Assembly (NCBI RefSeq): GCF_016861605.1
Contig: NZ_BOLM01000005.1
Span: forward strand, 1-64,000
Source: Levilactobacillus wangkuiensis
GTDB lineage: Bacteria > Bacillota > Bacilli > Lactobacillales > Lactobacillaceae
Length of the DNA: 64,000 nt
Reading direction: 5' to 3'
Part shown: positions 56,401-64,000 of the stretch, piece by piece
How positions within the stretch are numbered: position 1 is the stretch's first letter
Layout: the number at the start of each line of letters is the position of its first letter
The notes under the pieces: model-generated
The model's input: only the letters and a program-made list of their open reading frames with translations
Told to the model about the DNA's origin: nothing
Database searches by the model: none
Position numbers and translations under genes: made by a program

Positions 56401-56816
56401 GGCAGGTCAGTACCTGGCTGAAGACCGACCAGGTAATTGTCGTACGCGGCAAGGTCGAGCAACAACGGGGCCTACAGATCGTCGCGGACCAGGTGACGTT
56501 AGCCGAGGAGATGCTGGTTCGTGAGCAGTCGGCACCACAGGCTAGCTCGTCGCCGCGACCCAAGCAACCGACGTTACCGACGGGGGCCCGCTGGTTCATT
56601 CGCGTGGACGTGAATCATGATGATCGGTCGGTGGCCAGACAGCTGGCTCAGTTCTTGACCAGTCATGTCGGTCGGGTGCCCGTCATCGTGTACCAACCGC
56701 AGACGGATACCAAACGCGTCCTGCCCCAGAGTCAGTGGCTACCGGGGGATGCCCAGTTAAAAGACGCCCTGGAACAACTGATGGGTGCGGGCAACGTTGT
56801 TTTACAAAACGGATAG
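53433..56816 (+). CDS. dnaE: DNA polymerase III subunit alpha (DnaE)
   Basis: A 1127-residue C-family polymerase. ATG 53433 lies 8 nt after AAAGGAG. It has an N-terminal PHP domain (VLSTYSLLQSTNRIDALVQTAKDRGYSALALTDHNVMYG), palm catalytic aspartates in PDIDLDIPDNRR near 382, RPGPMENIDTFIRRKDGKE, helix-hairpin-helix and OB domains to ~1000, and a variable tail. In Bacillota DnaE extends RNA primers before PolC takes over. It is high in GC. The next gene is not pfkA, which normally follows. Confidence 0.97.
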   Translation: MFVPLQVLSTYSLLQSTNRIDALVQTAKDRGYSALALTDHNVMYGVVAFYNACQQAGIKPLLGLTLSAQGISDAPQAHDWVLIAQDFTGYQQLMQLSTAYQVAEGPVDLTQQSANLSHLDLIAPLDSEIHQLLAVGDVTAAERVVHQLQGLDPHLSLGISPEIPTATRETLTTLAQTTQVPLVALAPVEYLDRDDHFAVTVLRAIGAGATLTDPTAEQETLGTHWLRPAAEETARFEAAGLGDAVAATGELAAQTAVTLKFQQPQLPQFPTPDQQASQDYLRELCQTGLKRRLAQNAITDSQPYQERLERELGVIHRMGFDDYFLIVWDVMNYAHQAHIQTGPGRGSAAGSLVAYVLAITEVDPLAYDLLFERFLNEERAQMPDIDLDIPDNRREQVLQYVHDKYGHTRVAQIITFGTLATKAALRDVGRVLGMPPYTMSDWSAAIPPQLHITLKEAYDQSQKLRNLVADSEKNRLLFETAQKLEGLPRHYSTHAAGIVLSQGPLTDLVPLQPGSEDLLMTQYPKDTVEAVGLLKMDFLGLRNLSILANTLALVKKQTGRALDLNQIDLNDAATLALFAQGETNGVFQFESSGIKRVLRQLKPNSFELVAAVNALYRPGPMENIDTFIRRKDGKEQVTYAAPVLKPILGPTYGVLVYQEQVMQVASAMGGFSLGEADLLRRAMSKKKKQTMDAMQKKFVSGAQQLGYAPAIAEQVFAYMDRFANYGFNRSHAVAYSKLAFQLAYLKAHYPGPFYAALMNSVINVPVKTKAYLTEAKRHGVTVLPPDINDSTAYFNLQGDAVIFGLSSIKGVRRDFLREVLADRHENGPFKDLHQFLQRIDAKYRKTDLLNALVYAGAFDHFGHNRAELLAALPEFISTVELSGDNVELFAALAPKIKPVPDLDLMTKLTNEEAVLGAYLSGHPVAQYQALAKQLHATTISDLTVNARVVTILYVTKIRTIRTKRGEPMAFVTGSDETADVSVTIFPNQFRQVSTWLKTDQVIVVRGKVEQQRGLQIVADQVTLAEEMLVREQSAPQASSSPRPKQPTLPTGARWFIRVDVNHDDRSVARQLAQFLTSHVGRVPVIVYQPQTDTKRVLPQSQWLPGDAQLKDALEQLMGAGNVVLQNG

Positions 56817-56909
56817 ACCAATTTTAATAAAAATACCTCTAGACTATTTGTGTAGGCTTTAGTATGATTATACCAATGCTTAACAAATAGAGAACTGGAG
56901 GTTTTTTTA

Positions 56910-57626
56910 ATGGATTTAAACGTGAAGATTTACGCTGATGGGGCCAAGCTGGCCGATATGCAAGCTGTGGCGGCTCAGGGATTGGTTACGGGGTTCACCA
57001 CGAACCCCAGTTTGATGAAGGCAGCCGGGATCACCGACTACTTAGCTTTTGCCCAGAAGGCCGTGGCCACGTTCCCTGACCAATCGATCAGCTTTGAGGT
57101 CTTTGGCAACACCCCCGACCGGATGCTCGCCGAGGCCAAGGTCTTAGCCGGCTTAGGCCAACACGTCGCCGTGAAGGTGCCCATCATCCGGGCCAACGGT
57201 GAGGACAATGCCGCGGTCATTCGTGAATTGTCTAACGCTGGGGTCCAGGTCAACGTGACGGCCATCACGACGCTCACCCAGGTCAAATTAGCCGTCGACG
57301 CCTTGAACGCCACGGTCGGGGGCATCGTCTCCGTCTTTGCCGGGCGCGTTGCCGACACGGGCGTCGATCCGTTGCCCTTGATGCGCCAGGCCGCTGGACT
57401 CTGTCACACCAAGGAACACGTCGAACTGTTGTGGGCCAGCACCCGTGAAGTCTTTAACGTCGTTCAGGCCGAGCAGACCGGCTGTGACATCATCACCGTG
57501 CCACCCAAGATCTTAGCCAAGCTCGCTAAATTTGGGACGCCGGCCGTGCAGGTCTCCGTGGACACGGTCAAGACGTTTGATGCGGACATCGCCAGCCTTG
57601 GATTTACCATTCCCGTGACGGAATAG
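56910..57626 (+). CDS. fsa: Transaldolase family protein (fructose-6-phosphate aldolase-like)
   Basis: A 238-residue single-domain TIM barrel with the Schiff-base lysine in VAVKVP (K89), the family segments YADGAKLADM and GLVTGFTTNPSLM, and SVFAGRVADTG near 141-151. The short length fits the fructose-6-phosphate aldolase / TalC subgroup. These enzymes split or join C3 units with sugar phosphates. It lies between dnaE and pyk, exactly where pfkA would be, and may support sugar-phosphate balance in a cell using the phosphoketolase pathway. RBS GGAGG. Confidence 0.88.
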   Translation: MDLNVKIYADGAKLADMQAVAAQGLVTGFTTNPSLMKAAGITDYLAFAQKAVATFPDQSISFEVFGNTPDRMLAEAKVLAGLGQHVAVKVPIIRANGEDNAAVIRELSNAGVQVNVTAITTLTQVKLAVDALNATVGGIVSVFAGRVADTGVDPLPLMRQAAGLCHTKEHVELLWASTREVFNVVQAEQTGCDIITVPPKILAKLAKFGTPAVQVSVDTVKTFDADIASLGFTIPVTE

Positions 57627-57782
57627 GCGGATTCGTCGCGAATCGTGACGGAACTTAAGAAATCCTTACGGTTTGTCGTGTCGAGGGAATGACCAAACGG
57701 TGGGGGATGTGCCCATTCGTCGGTCAACCCGATTGGTCTAGTTACTTGATTGGCCTGACAATAAAGCGCTATTTATCTATTC

Positions 57783-57820
57783 AATAACCTGTTGATTATA
57801 AAATCAGCAGGTTTTAAGCT
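57783..57820 (+). terminator. Intrinsic terminator of the transaldolase-like gene
   Basis: AACCTG-TGAT pairs with ATCA-CAGGTT across TATAAA, followed by TTAAGCTTT. Confidence 0.8.
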
Positions 57821-57841
57821 TTCCTGAGGCCCGTCGGCCCG

Positions 57842-57857
57842 GGGAAAGCGCTTACTT
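57842..57857. promoter_or_regulatory. cre site (CcpA box) upstream of pyk
   Basis: GGAAAGCGCTTACTTT is a near-perfect match to the cre core TGNAANCGNTTNCA. It lies ~170 bp ahead of pyk and upstream of the likely -10 TAGAAT (57922-57927), a position used for CcpA activation. Confidence 0.75.
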
Positions 57858-58028
57858 TGAAAAAATATGAACAATCGGCGAAAAATCGGTAAACAAAGGC
57901 GACATTAATTTTCAAAAGTGATAGAATAATTCTGGAATCAAATTTGTGCCGAAACTTTTTGTGAGTCTTAATTTGACTAAAGTTATTAAAAATTGTTTCG
58001 TGCCAATTCTAAAGGAGAGATTTTTCTA

Positions 58029-59786
58029 ATGAAGAAAACCAAGATCGTAAGTACCCTTGGTCCTGCAAGTACTGACGTTGATACGATTGTTAAGTTGATC
58101 GAATCCGGCGCCAACATCTTCCGGTTCAACTTCTCACACGGTGACCACGAGGAACACCTCGGCCGTTTGGAGAACGTTCACAAGGCTGAAAAGATTACTG
58201 GTAAGACGGTTGGTATCATGTTGGATACGAAGGGTGCCGAAATCCGGACCACTGTTGAACAGGGCGGTAAGCTCAACTTCAAGACTGGTGACGTATTCCG
58301 GATTTCCATGGACGACTCACTCGAAGGAACCAAGGAAAAGATTGCGGTTACTTACCCTGGCTTATACGATGACGTTCACGAAGGCGGCCACGTCTTATTC
58401 GATGATGGTTTATTAGACACTGTCGTTGATAAGAAGGACGAAGCAACTAAGGAATTAGTTGTCACTGTTCAAAACGATGGTGTTCTGGGTTCCCGTAAGG
58501 GTGTTAACGCTCCTGGCGTTTCCATCAACTTACCAGGGATCACCGAAAAGGATTCCGATGACATTCGTTTTGGTTTGGACCACGAAATCAACTTCATCGC
58601 TGCTTCATTCGTTCGGAAGCCACAAGATGTCATGGACATCCGTGAACTCCTCGAAGAAAAGCACATGGAACACGTTCAAATCTTCCCTAAGATCGAATCC
58701 CAAGAAGGTATCAACAACTTTGATGACATCATCAAGGTTTCCGATGGTTTAATGGTTGCTCGTGGTGACATGGGTGTCGAAATTCCAACGGAAAACGTGC
58801 CTTTGGTACAAAAGGCTTTGATCAAGAAGTGCAACATCTTAGGCAAGCCAGTTATCACCGCTACCCAAATGTTGGACTCCATGCAAGAAAACCCACGTCC
58901 TACTCGTGCCGAAGCATCTGACGTTGCCAACGCTGTCTTTGACGGTACTGACGCAACCATGCTTTCTGGTGAAAGTGCTAACGGTGAATACCCAGTACAA
59001 GCCGTTGCTACGATGAACCGGATCGATATCAAGGCTGAAAATGCTTTGAAGGACTTTGGTCGTGACAACTTAGACTTCGATAACGGCGACGTTACTGAAT
59101 CTATCGGTGCTTCCGTTGCCCGTGTTGCTAACCAACTTGGTGTTAAGACCATCGTTGCTGCAACCGAAAGTGGCTACACCGCTAAGATGATCTCTAAGTA
59201 CCGGCCAGACGCTGATATCTTAGCCGTTACCTTTGACGACCGGACCCGTCGTGGTTTGATGGTCAACTGGGGTGTTTACCCAATCGTTACCGAAAAGCCT
59301 TCAAACACTGATGAAATGTTTGACCTGGCTGCAGCCAAGGCCGTTGAAACGGGCTTAGCTAAGGAAGGCGACTTAATCCTGATCACCGCTGGTGTGCCAG
59401 TCGGCGAACGTGGGACGACTAACTTGATGAAGATCCAATTGATCGGCTCAAAGTTAGTTCAAGGCCAAGGTGTCGGTGACGACACAGTTATCGGTAAGGC
59501 AATCATTGCCAACACCGCTGCTGAAGCCAACGCCAAAGTCGTTGAAGGTGGTATCTTAATTGCTAAGAACACCGACAAAGACTACTTGCCAGCTATCGAA
59601 AAGTCTAGCGCCGTTATCGTTGAAAACGGTGGGTTGACTTCTCATGCTGCTGTTGTTGGGATTTCTATGGGGATTCCTGTTATCGTTGGCGCTACTGGTG
59701 CCAGCGACAAGATCTCCGATGGTGAATTGATCACCGTTGACTCACGTCGCGGTATCGTTTACCACGGTGCTTCCAACGCGCTTTAA
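58029..59786 (+). CDS. pyk: Pyruvate kinase
   Basis: A 585-residue enzyme that turns PEP and ADP into pyruvate and ATP. ATG 58029 follows AAAGGAGAG and starts MKKTKIVSTLGPAS. It has the (beta/alpha)8 core with NFSHGDHEEH, IFPKIESQEGI and the signature LMVARGDMGVEI. The C-terminal ~110 residues add a PEP-utilising mobile domain (SHAAVVGISMGIPVIVGA), as usual in Bacillota. Codon use is strongly biased, indicating high expression. A cre box lies upstream. Confidence 0.98.
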   Translation: MKKTKIVSTLGPASTDVDTIVKLIESGANIFRFNFSHGDHEEHLGRLENVHKAEKITGKTVGIMLDTKGAEIRTTVEQGGKLNFKTGDVFRISMDDSLEGTKEKIAVTYPGLYDDVHEGGHVLFDDGLLDTVVDKKDEATKELVVTVQNDGVLGSRKGVNAPGVSINLPGITEKDSDDIRFGLDHEINFIAASFVRKPQDVMDIRELLEEKHMEHVQIFPKIESQEGINNFDDIIKVSDGLMVARGDMGVEIPTENVPLVQKALIKKCNILGKPVITATQMLDSMQENPRPTRAEASDVANAVFDGTDATMLSGESANGEYPVQAVATMNRIDIKAENALKDFGRDNLDFDNGDVTESIGASVARVANQLGVKTIVAATESGYTAKMISKYRPDADILAVTFDDRTRRGLMVNWGVYPIVTEKPSNTDEMFDLAAAKAVETGLAKEGDLILITAGVPVGERGTTNLMKIQLIGSKLVQGQGVGDDTVIGKAIIANTAAEANAKVVEGGILIAKNTDKDYLPAIEKSSAVIVENGGLTSHAAVVGISMGIPVIVGATGASDKISDGELITVDSRRGIVYHGASNAL

Positions 59787-59807
59787 TTTGAGATAAACCT
59801 GTTATTA

Positions 59808-59838
59808 AAAAGGATCCTCTGTCGGGGGTCCTTTTTTG
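59808..59838 (+). terminator. Intrinsic terminator of pyk
   Basis: AAAAGGATCC pairs with GGGTCCTTTT, followed by a T run. Confidence 0.88.
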
Positions 59839-60014
59839 CTGTCCAGAAAGTTTGGTCGCGTCCAGCTGGGGGAAGTTCTGACAGCCACAGCAGGTCACAC
59901 ACAACTTAAACAATTTTGTCAGATTAATCCTCGCTAGTTCGGGCGTTTCCGTGTAAAATAAAGGTTAGACACTTTTGACCGGTAGACTGGGAAACCAGTA
60001 GAATTGAGGAGATT

Positions 60015-60914
60015 ATGGAAGAACTATTAGGCCGCATCATCGCGGGAAAAGTTACTGATGAAAACGAAAAGGATTACTACGTGCAAGTTTCCGGGACGAC
60101 TTTTCGGTTAGACAAGGCAGAAATTAAAAAGCCCCTGAAGTTGGGGTCAATTTTCAAAGGATTTGCCTATGAAAATGAAGACCACGACATGCAGATTACC
60201 CGGGACGCCCCGGATGCCCAAGTTGACCACTATGGTCTAGGCACGGTCGTTCGGAGCCAACGGACGTTAGGGGTGTTCGTGAACATTGGGCTGCCCAACA
60301 AGGATATCGTGGTTTCCCTGGATGATCTACCAGACATCATGGAATTGTGGCCCCAACAAGGTGACAAGCTGCTGATTGCCTTGCGTGAAGACGCCAAGCA
60401 ACGGCTCTGGGGTGTGCTGGCCGACGGTGATATTTACCAGGCCATTGGCCAACCCGCTAAGAAAAAGATGCAAAATAGCAACGTGACCGCCCGTTCGTAC
60501 CAATTGAAATTGGTCGGGACGCGGGTCATCACGGATAACTTTGAATTGGGCTTCATTCACCCGTCAGAACGGGAAACGGAACCTCGCCTGGGTGAGGAAT
60601 TACACGCCCGGGTCATTGGTGTTCACGACGATGGCACCCTGAACCTGTCCCTGCGTCCCCGGACCTACGAGGCTATCGACGACGATTCAGCCATGTTATT
60701 AGCCGCACTCCAACACTCGGACGACGGCAAGCTGGACTTCAGCGACAAGTCAGACCCCGCCGACATCAAGGCCTACTTCGGCATCAGCAAGGGTCAGTTC
60801 AAGCGGGCCATCGGTCACTTGTTAAAGGATCGGCAAATCACCCAGCACGACGGCGCCCTCTGGTTAAACCAAAGCGCAGCCACCACGGAAAAGACGGACG
60901 AATCAGCGGAATAA
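60015..60914 (+). CDS. cvfB: S1 RNA-binding domain protein CvfB
   Basis: A 299-residue cytosolic protein with S1-like OB folds (YGLGTVVRSQRTLGVFVNIGLPNKDIVVSLDDLP; FIHPSERETEPRLGEELHARVIGVHDDGTLNLSLRPR) and a C-terminal winged helix (IKAYFGISKGQFKRAIGHLLKDRQI). It affects virulence and RNA turnover in Staphylococcus. Alone between pyk and xerD, which is the usual Lactobacillaceae order. Confidence 0.92.
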   Translation: MEELLGRIIAGKVTDENEKDYYVQVSGTTFRLDKAEIKKPLKLGSIFKGFAYENEDHDMQITRDAPDAQVDHYGLGTVVRSQRTLGVFVNIGLPNKDIVVSLDDLPDIMELWPQQGDKLLIALREDAKQRLWGVLADGDIYQAIGQPAKKKMQNSNVTARSYQLKLVGTRVITDNFELGFIHPSERETEPRLGEELHARVIGVHDDGTLNLSLRPRTYEAIDDDSAMLLAALQHSDDGKLDFSDKSDPADIKAYFGISKGQFKRAIGHLLKDRQITQHDGALWLNQSAATTEKTDESAE

Positions 60915-61106
60915 TTAATTTGCGGTTAGTTTAGTGTCGGTCGTAGTTTAATTGAGGTCATACTTGCTTACTGTCAGACTTCATTGTCAGGAGTAAGTGT
61001 GAACTAACTGAACATGAGCCGCAGAGTGGGTGAAAATGGGTCCAGTCTTAAGTATAGAATGGATGAGGTTAGGCATGTAATGGGGTTCTCACTGTCTTAG
61101 CCGTGA

Positions 61107-61264
61107 GGGCAGAAAAAATGAACTCAGCCGTGGGAATTCTCTTAGTGGCTTTGCCGCTTAGAGAATTGGACTCTTTGAGACGCATTGCGGCTCAAAGTAA
61201 GCCCGGAGACCGCTCTTTGGCTCCGAGCGTCCGCCCACCGCGTTCCGGTTCATTTTTTCTGCCC
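61107..61264 (+). repeat. Structured intergenic repeat, subtype 2, copy b (upstream of xerD)
   Basis: The closing helix GGGCAGAAAAAATGAAC (61107-61123) pairs perfectly with GTTCATTTTTTCTGCCC (61248-61264). Hairpin A is AATTCTCTTAGTGG/CCGCTTAGAGAATT, hairpin B is CTTTGAG/CTCAAAG and hairpin C is CGGAG/CTCCG around ACCGCTCTTTGG. The stretch 60915-61106 before it shows no gene, only a weak TAGAAT box near 61056. Confidence 0.85.
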
Positions 61265-61305
61265 GGTAAGGCGGCTGGTAAGAACCCAGTTAAGGAGGTG
61301 GGTGA

Positions 61306-62202
61306 ATGACGGTATTAGAGAATCAAACGGCCGACTTTGCCCATTACCTAACGGTGGAACAGGGCTTAGCGGCGAATTCCGTGGCCAGCTACACCCAGGA
61401 ACTGCGGAATTTTAGTCAGTATTTAACGACGAAAAAGGTTGCCGACTTTAAACAAGTTGACCGTCTACAGATTATGGCTTACCTCAGTGCCCAAACGGCT
61501 GCCGGTAAGTCCCGCAACTCTGTGATCCACGCGGTGTCGGCGCTACGAAAGTTTTACCGCTACCTGGTGCAGACCCATCAGCTAACAGACAATCCGATGG
61601 CCAACGTGGCCGCTCCCAAGCACGCCCAGCATTTGCCGGCCGTGTTGACGGTGGCTGAGGTCGACCGCCTGTTGGCGACCCCCGATACCAGTAACAAGTA
61701 CGGCTTGCGGGACCGGGCCATTTTAGAGGTCATGTACGCTACTGGCTTGCGGGTGAGCGAGCTGGTCCATTTGAAGCTGGTCGACTTGCACCTGGAGATG
61801 GGGCTGATTCAAACCCTAGGGAAGGGCGACAAGGAACGCATCATTCCCATCGGGGACGTAGCGGCAGACTGGATCAACCGGTATTTACAAGATAGCCGGC
61901 CGGTCCTGTTGAAGCAGCGGACCAGTCCCTACCTGTTCTTGAATGGGCACGGTGGCGGACTGTCTCGACAAGCCATTTGGCAAAAAATCAAGCATTACGT
62001 GGGCTTGGCGGACATCCAAAAGGACGTGACGCCCCATACGTTGCGGCATTCCTTTGCCACGCACATTCTAGAAAATGGGGCGGATCTGCGGGTCGTTCAG
62101 GAACTCCTGGGCCACGCGGATATCACTACCACTCAAATTTATACGCATATTTCAAAGAAACGCCTACTAAATGTCTATGACCAGTACCATCCGCGCGCAT
62201 AG
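61306..62202 (+). CDS. xerD: Site-specific tyrosine recombinase XerD
   Basis: A 298-residue tyrosine recombinase that resolves chromosome dimers at dif with a partner. It has an N-terminal SAM-like domain, then the active-site set: arginine in ATGLRVSELV (~149), lysine in GKGDKERIIP, HTLRH (~244-248), the histidine in LLGHADI, and the nucleophile tyrosine in IYTHIS (~279). RBS AAGGAGG. The context before scpA-scpB, and not next to an island edge, favours the housekeeping XerD over an element integrase. Confidence 0.94.
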   Translation: MTVLENQTADFAHYLTVEQGLAANSVASYTQELRNFSQYLTTKKVADFKQVDRLQIMAYLSAQTAAGKSRNSVIHAVSALRKFYRYLVQTHQLTDNPMANVAAPKHAQHLPAVLTVAEVDRLLATPDTSNKYGLRDRAILEVMYATGLRVSELVHLKLVDLHLEMGLIQTLGKGDKERIIPIGDVAADWINRYLQDSRPVLLKQRTSPYLFLNGHGGGLSRQAIWQKIKHYVGLADIQKDVTPHTLRHSFATHILENGADLRVVQELLGHADITTTQIYTHISKKRLLNVYDQYHPRA

Positions 62203-62239
62203 TGTGGTAGAGTAGGTGGACGTTGAACGGAGGGGGACC

Positions 62240-62635
62240 ATGCTACTTAAATATCGTAGCGATTATCAAAAAATTGCGATGGGCCTGCTCAGTCTATTAC
62301 CCAACTTCAAGGACTGGGACCGGCTCCAACGTGAGCTAGCCTGGTATCAGGGCGGCGACGACCGGTGCCTGTACTTGTGGAAGGACGAAAACGATGACTT
62401 TGCCGGGGCATTAGGCACCGAGAGTCAGGGCGACTTTTTAGTTGTTCGGTTGATCACGCTGATGCCAGACAAGCAACTGACGCGCAACACCTGGCAAATG
62501 TTAGACCAACTCGCGACGGCGGCCCCAACCAAACGCTTGATGGGGACCTTAACCACCGCCAAGATTATTGCAAAATGGGAGTATCACCATGGACAAAGCC
62601 ACAACGAACGGCCAGCCACTGATTCAGGTCAGTGA
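62240..62635 (+). CDS. ribT: RibT-like protein (GNAT fold)
   Basis: A 131-residue protein. ATG 62240 follows GGAGGGGG and gives MLLKYRSDYQKIAMGLLSLLPN, the family N-terminus, with CLYLWKDENDDFAGALG. RibT of Bacillus is an acetyltransferase-like protein in the riboflavin operon; in lactobacilli homologues sit before scpA, as here, with no riboflavin genes around, so the link to riboflavin is doubtful. Overlaps scpA by 47 bp. Confidence 0.78.
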   Translation: MLLKYRSDYQKIAMGLLSLLPNFKDWDRLQRELAWYQGGDDRCLYLWKDENDDFAGALGTESQGDFLVVRLITLMPDKQLTRNTWQMLDQLATAAPTKRLMGTLTTAKIIAKWEYHHGQSHNERPATDSGQ

Positions 62636-63377
62636 CTTCGAGGGCCCATTAGATCTACTGTTACATCTAATTAAAACCAATGAAATGGACATTTATGATA
62701 TCCGCATCAGTACCATTACCAGTCAATATTTGACCTACCTGCACCAGATGCAGACGCTACGGTTGGATATTGCGGGTGAATATTTTGTCATGGCAGCGAA
62801 TCTGATGGCCATCAAGGCGAAATTGCTGTTGCCTAAGCCCCAAACGGTTGAACCCATCGATGAAGACGACGGGGGTGACCCTCGTGAAGAGTTGGTCAAC
62901 CAATTGCTGGAATACCAGCGCTACAAGCAAGCGGCCCAGGAACTGAAGCAACGAGCCGTCGACCGGCAACAACACTTTACCCGGCCGGCCATGGCCGTGC
63001 CCGACTCAGTCGCCTTGACCGTGGCGCCCGGCATTCAGCCGAGTGACCTGCAAAATGCCCTGAGTCGCTTGATTCACCGGGCGATGGTTGCCAAGCCAGT
63101 GACGCAAAGCATTCACCAAGAGCACTTCACCATCAAGGCCCAGATGACCACGGTGCTGGGACGTTTGCGGCAAGCTAAGGGGCCCGTGGCCTTTGACTAC
63201 CTGCTGGCCAAGCAGCCGGTCATGGAAGAAATCGTCACCACCTTTTTGGCCGTGTTGGAACTGGCTCGCCAGCGTCAGGTCCGCCTACAACAGGCCGGCC
63301 GCCTGGCACCACTACAAGTGAACTTTTTACAAATGGAAGGAAGGTACGCCACCGATGTCACCCCTAGCTCAGATTGA
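62589..63377 (+). CDS. scpA: Segregation and condensation protein A
   Basis: A 262-residue kleisin that binds Smc and ScpB to form bacterial condensin. The N-terminus has [27 protein letters not shown] and the C-terminus a winged helix. ATG 62589 lies after GGGAG, inside the end of the ribT-like gene. scpB begins 23 bp before its end. Confidence 0.95.
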   Translation: MDKATTNGQPLIQVSDFEGPLDLLLHLIKTNEMDIYDIRISTITSQYLTYLHQMQTLRLDIAGEYFVMAANLMAIKAKLLLPKPQTVEPIDEDDGGDPREELVNQLLEYQRYKQAAQELKQRAVDRQQHFTRPAMAVPDSVALTVAPGIQPSDLQNALSRLIHRAMVAKPVTQSIHQEHFTIKAQMTTVLGRLRQAKGPVAFDYLLAKQPVMEEIVTTFLAVLELARQRQVRLQQAGRLAPLQVNFLQMEGRYATDVTPSSD

Positions 63378-63954
63378 AAGCTTGCTATTCGTCAGCGGTG
63401 ACGAGGGCATTACGGTTGCGGATTTAGCGGCCGCGACGGGTCTGATGCGGCCGGCCATTCTCGCCAGTCTAGAGAAGCTGGCCCAGAAATATGCCGCCGA
63501 TGCCGATTCGGCCTTGGAACTCATGGTCAACGACACCACGTACCGGCTGGTCACCAAGGAAGCGACCGCGGACGTCATCAAACACTACTTTGAAAATCCG
63601 CTGAGCACCAGTTTGTCGCCGGCCTCCTTAGAAGTGCTGGCCATCATTGCGTATCGCCAGCCGATTACACGAATCGAAGTCGATGAGATTCGTGGGGTCC
63701 AGAGCGCCTCGACGGTTCAGAAGCTGGTCTTGCGCCGACTGATTGAAGATGCCGGCCGACTAGATGAGCCCGGTCGGCCCAAGCTGTACCGGACCAGTGC
63801 CTACTTCCTGGACTATTTTGGCTTAGAAAAGTTGGCGGATCTACCGCCGTTACCAGCCGCAGCCACGCCTAGTACCAGTGACGAAGCGGACGGCGGTGAC
63901 CTGTTCTTGCAGGCGTTTAACGAACAGCTCAACCAATCAGGAGATGAAACCTAA
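63355..63954 (+). CDS. scpB: Segregation and condensation protein B
   Basis: A 199-residue dimer with two winged-helix domains. It shows [19 protein letters not shown] and [57 protein letters not shown], which are family hallmarks. Part of the Smc-ScpAB complex. Overlaps scpA by 23 bp. Confidence 0.96.
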   Translation: MSPLAQIESLLFVSGDEGITVADLAAATGLMRPAILASLEKLAQKYAADADSALELMVNDTTYRLVTKEATADVIKHYFENPLSTSLSPASLEVLAIIAYRQPITRIEVDEIRGVQSASTVQKLVLRRLIEDAGRLDEPGRPKLYRTSAYFLDYFGLEKLADLPPLPAAATPSTSDEADGGDLFLQAFNEQLNQSGDET

Positions 63955-63955
63955 C

Positions 63956-64000
63956 ATGGAACGTTTACAAAAAGTTTTGGCCCACGACGGGGTTGCTTCA
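63956..64000 (+). CDS. rluB: Pseudouridine synthase RluB (5' end only, cut by window edge)
   Basis: MERLQKVLAHDGVAS is the start of the S4 RNA-binding domain of 23S rRNA pseudouridine synthases and it follows scpB by one base, which is the conserved gene order. Only 15 codons lie in the window. Confidence 0.8.
   Translation, partial: MERLQKVLAHDGVAS

Noticed and set aside
61306-62202. XerD as the integrase of a mobile element
   Set aside because: The gene is followed by ribT-like, scpA, scpB and rluB in the standard chromosomal order, and no attachment repeats are seen.
1-64000. CRISPR array
   Set aside because: No evenly spaced short repeats with unique spacers were seen; the repeats here are long, dispersed and on both strands.
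1-64000. tRNA or rRNA genes
   Set aside because: No cloverleaf with the conserved GGTTCGAATCC-type T-arm was seen; T-box leaders explain the tRNA-related signals.

Overview
The window reads as chromosomal DNA from a Gram-positive, obligately heterofermentative lactic acid bacterium, most like the Levilactobacillus brevis group. The evidence is the conserved Bacillota order rpsU-yqeY-phoH-ybeY-dgkA-era-recO / glyQ-glyS / dnaG-rpoD / trmK-nif3, T-box leaders on hisS-aspS and glyQS, a CtsR box before clpB, a cre box before pyk, and dnaE running to pyk with no pfkA between them (pfkA is the usual neighbour in homofermentative lactobacilli). GC is moderate to high in core genes and visibly lower in two accessory blocks. 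The species is an inference.

Layout. 1-650: end of a probable IS30-type element fused to a 5'-truncated short-chain dehydrogenase. 950-2670 (minus strand): fructosamine-kinase-like protein and a cell-wall amidase. 2790-6182: T-box, hisS, aspS. 7080-8600: msrA and a YitT-type membrane protein. 8911-13059: teichoic-acid-type glycerophosphotransferase / ABC permease / glycerophosphotransferase, with nfo coupled to the end. 13124-20713: PPDK regulatory protein, rpsU, an oxidoreductase, yqeY, an acetyltransferase and the phoH-ybeY-dgkA-era-recO operon. 21000-33790: an accessory island splitting recO from glyQS. It holds a probable Fst-like type I toxin-antitoxin locus, a cytidine deaminase, a four-gene ABC exporter, a MarR-MFS pair, an aldo/keto reductase and a two-gene unit (28074-33786). 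That unit encodes a helicase with a predicted C-terminal PD-(D/E)xK nuclease plus an unrecognised 703-residue partner, and is the best candidate for an undescribed defence system. 33800-41270: glyQS, an SdpI-like protein, dnaG, rpoD. 41600-47080: second accessory block (Rrf2 regulator, large MMPL protein, PadR-DUF2812 pair) splitting rpoD from trmK. 47675-64000: trmK, nif3-like, pepT, clpB, dnaE, transaldolase-like gene, pyk, cvfB, xerD, ribT-like, scpA, scpB, start of rluB.

The main non-coding discovery is a family of dispersed intergenic elements of about 160-190 bp: seven full-length copies and two fragments, on both strands. All full copies share one layout: a long closing helix, three internal hairpins, and a conserved ACCGCYNYTNDGG-like loop in the third. 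The paired arms change together between copies (GGCGGAT/ATCCGCC, GGCAAAT/ATTTGCC, GGTGGGC/GCCCACC and others), so the folded form, not just the sequence, seems to be kept.

Regulation visible in the DNA: two T-boxes, CtsR, cre, a MarR-type palindrome over a -10 box, a triple direct repeat before padR, and several intrinsic terminators, some of them placed inside leaders.
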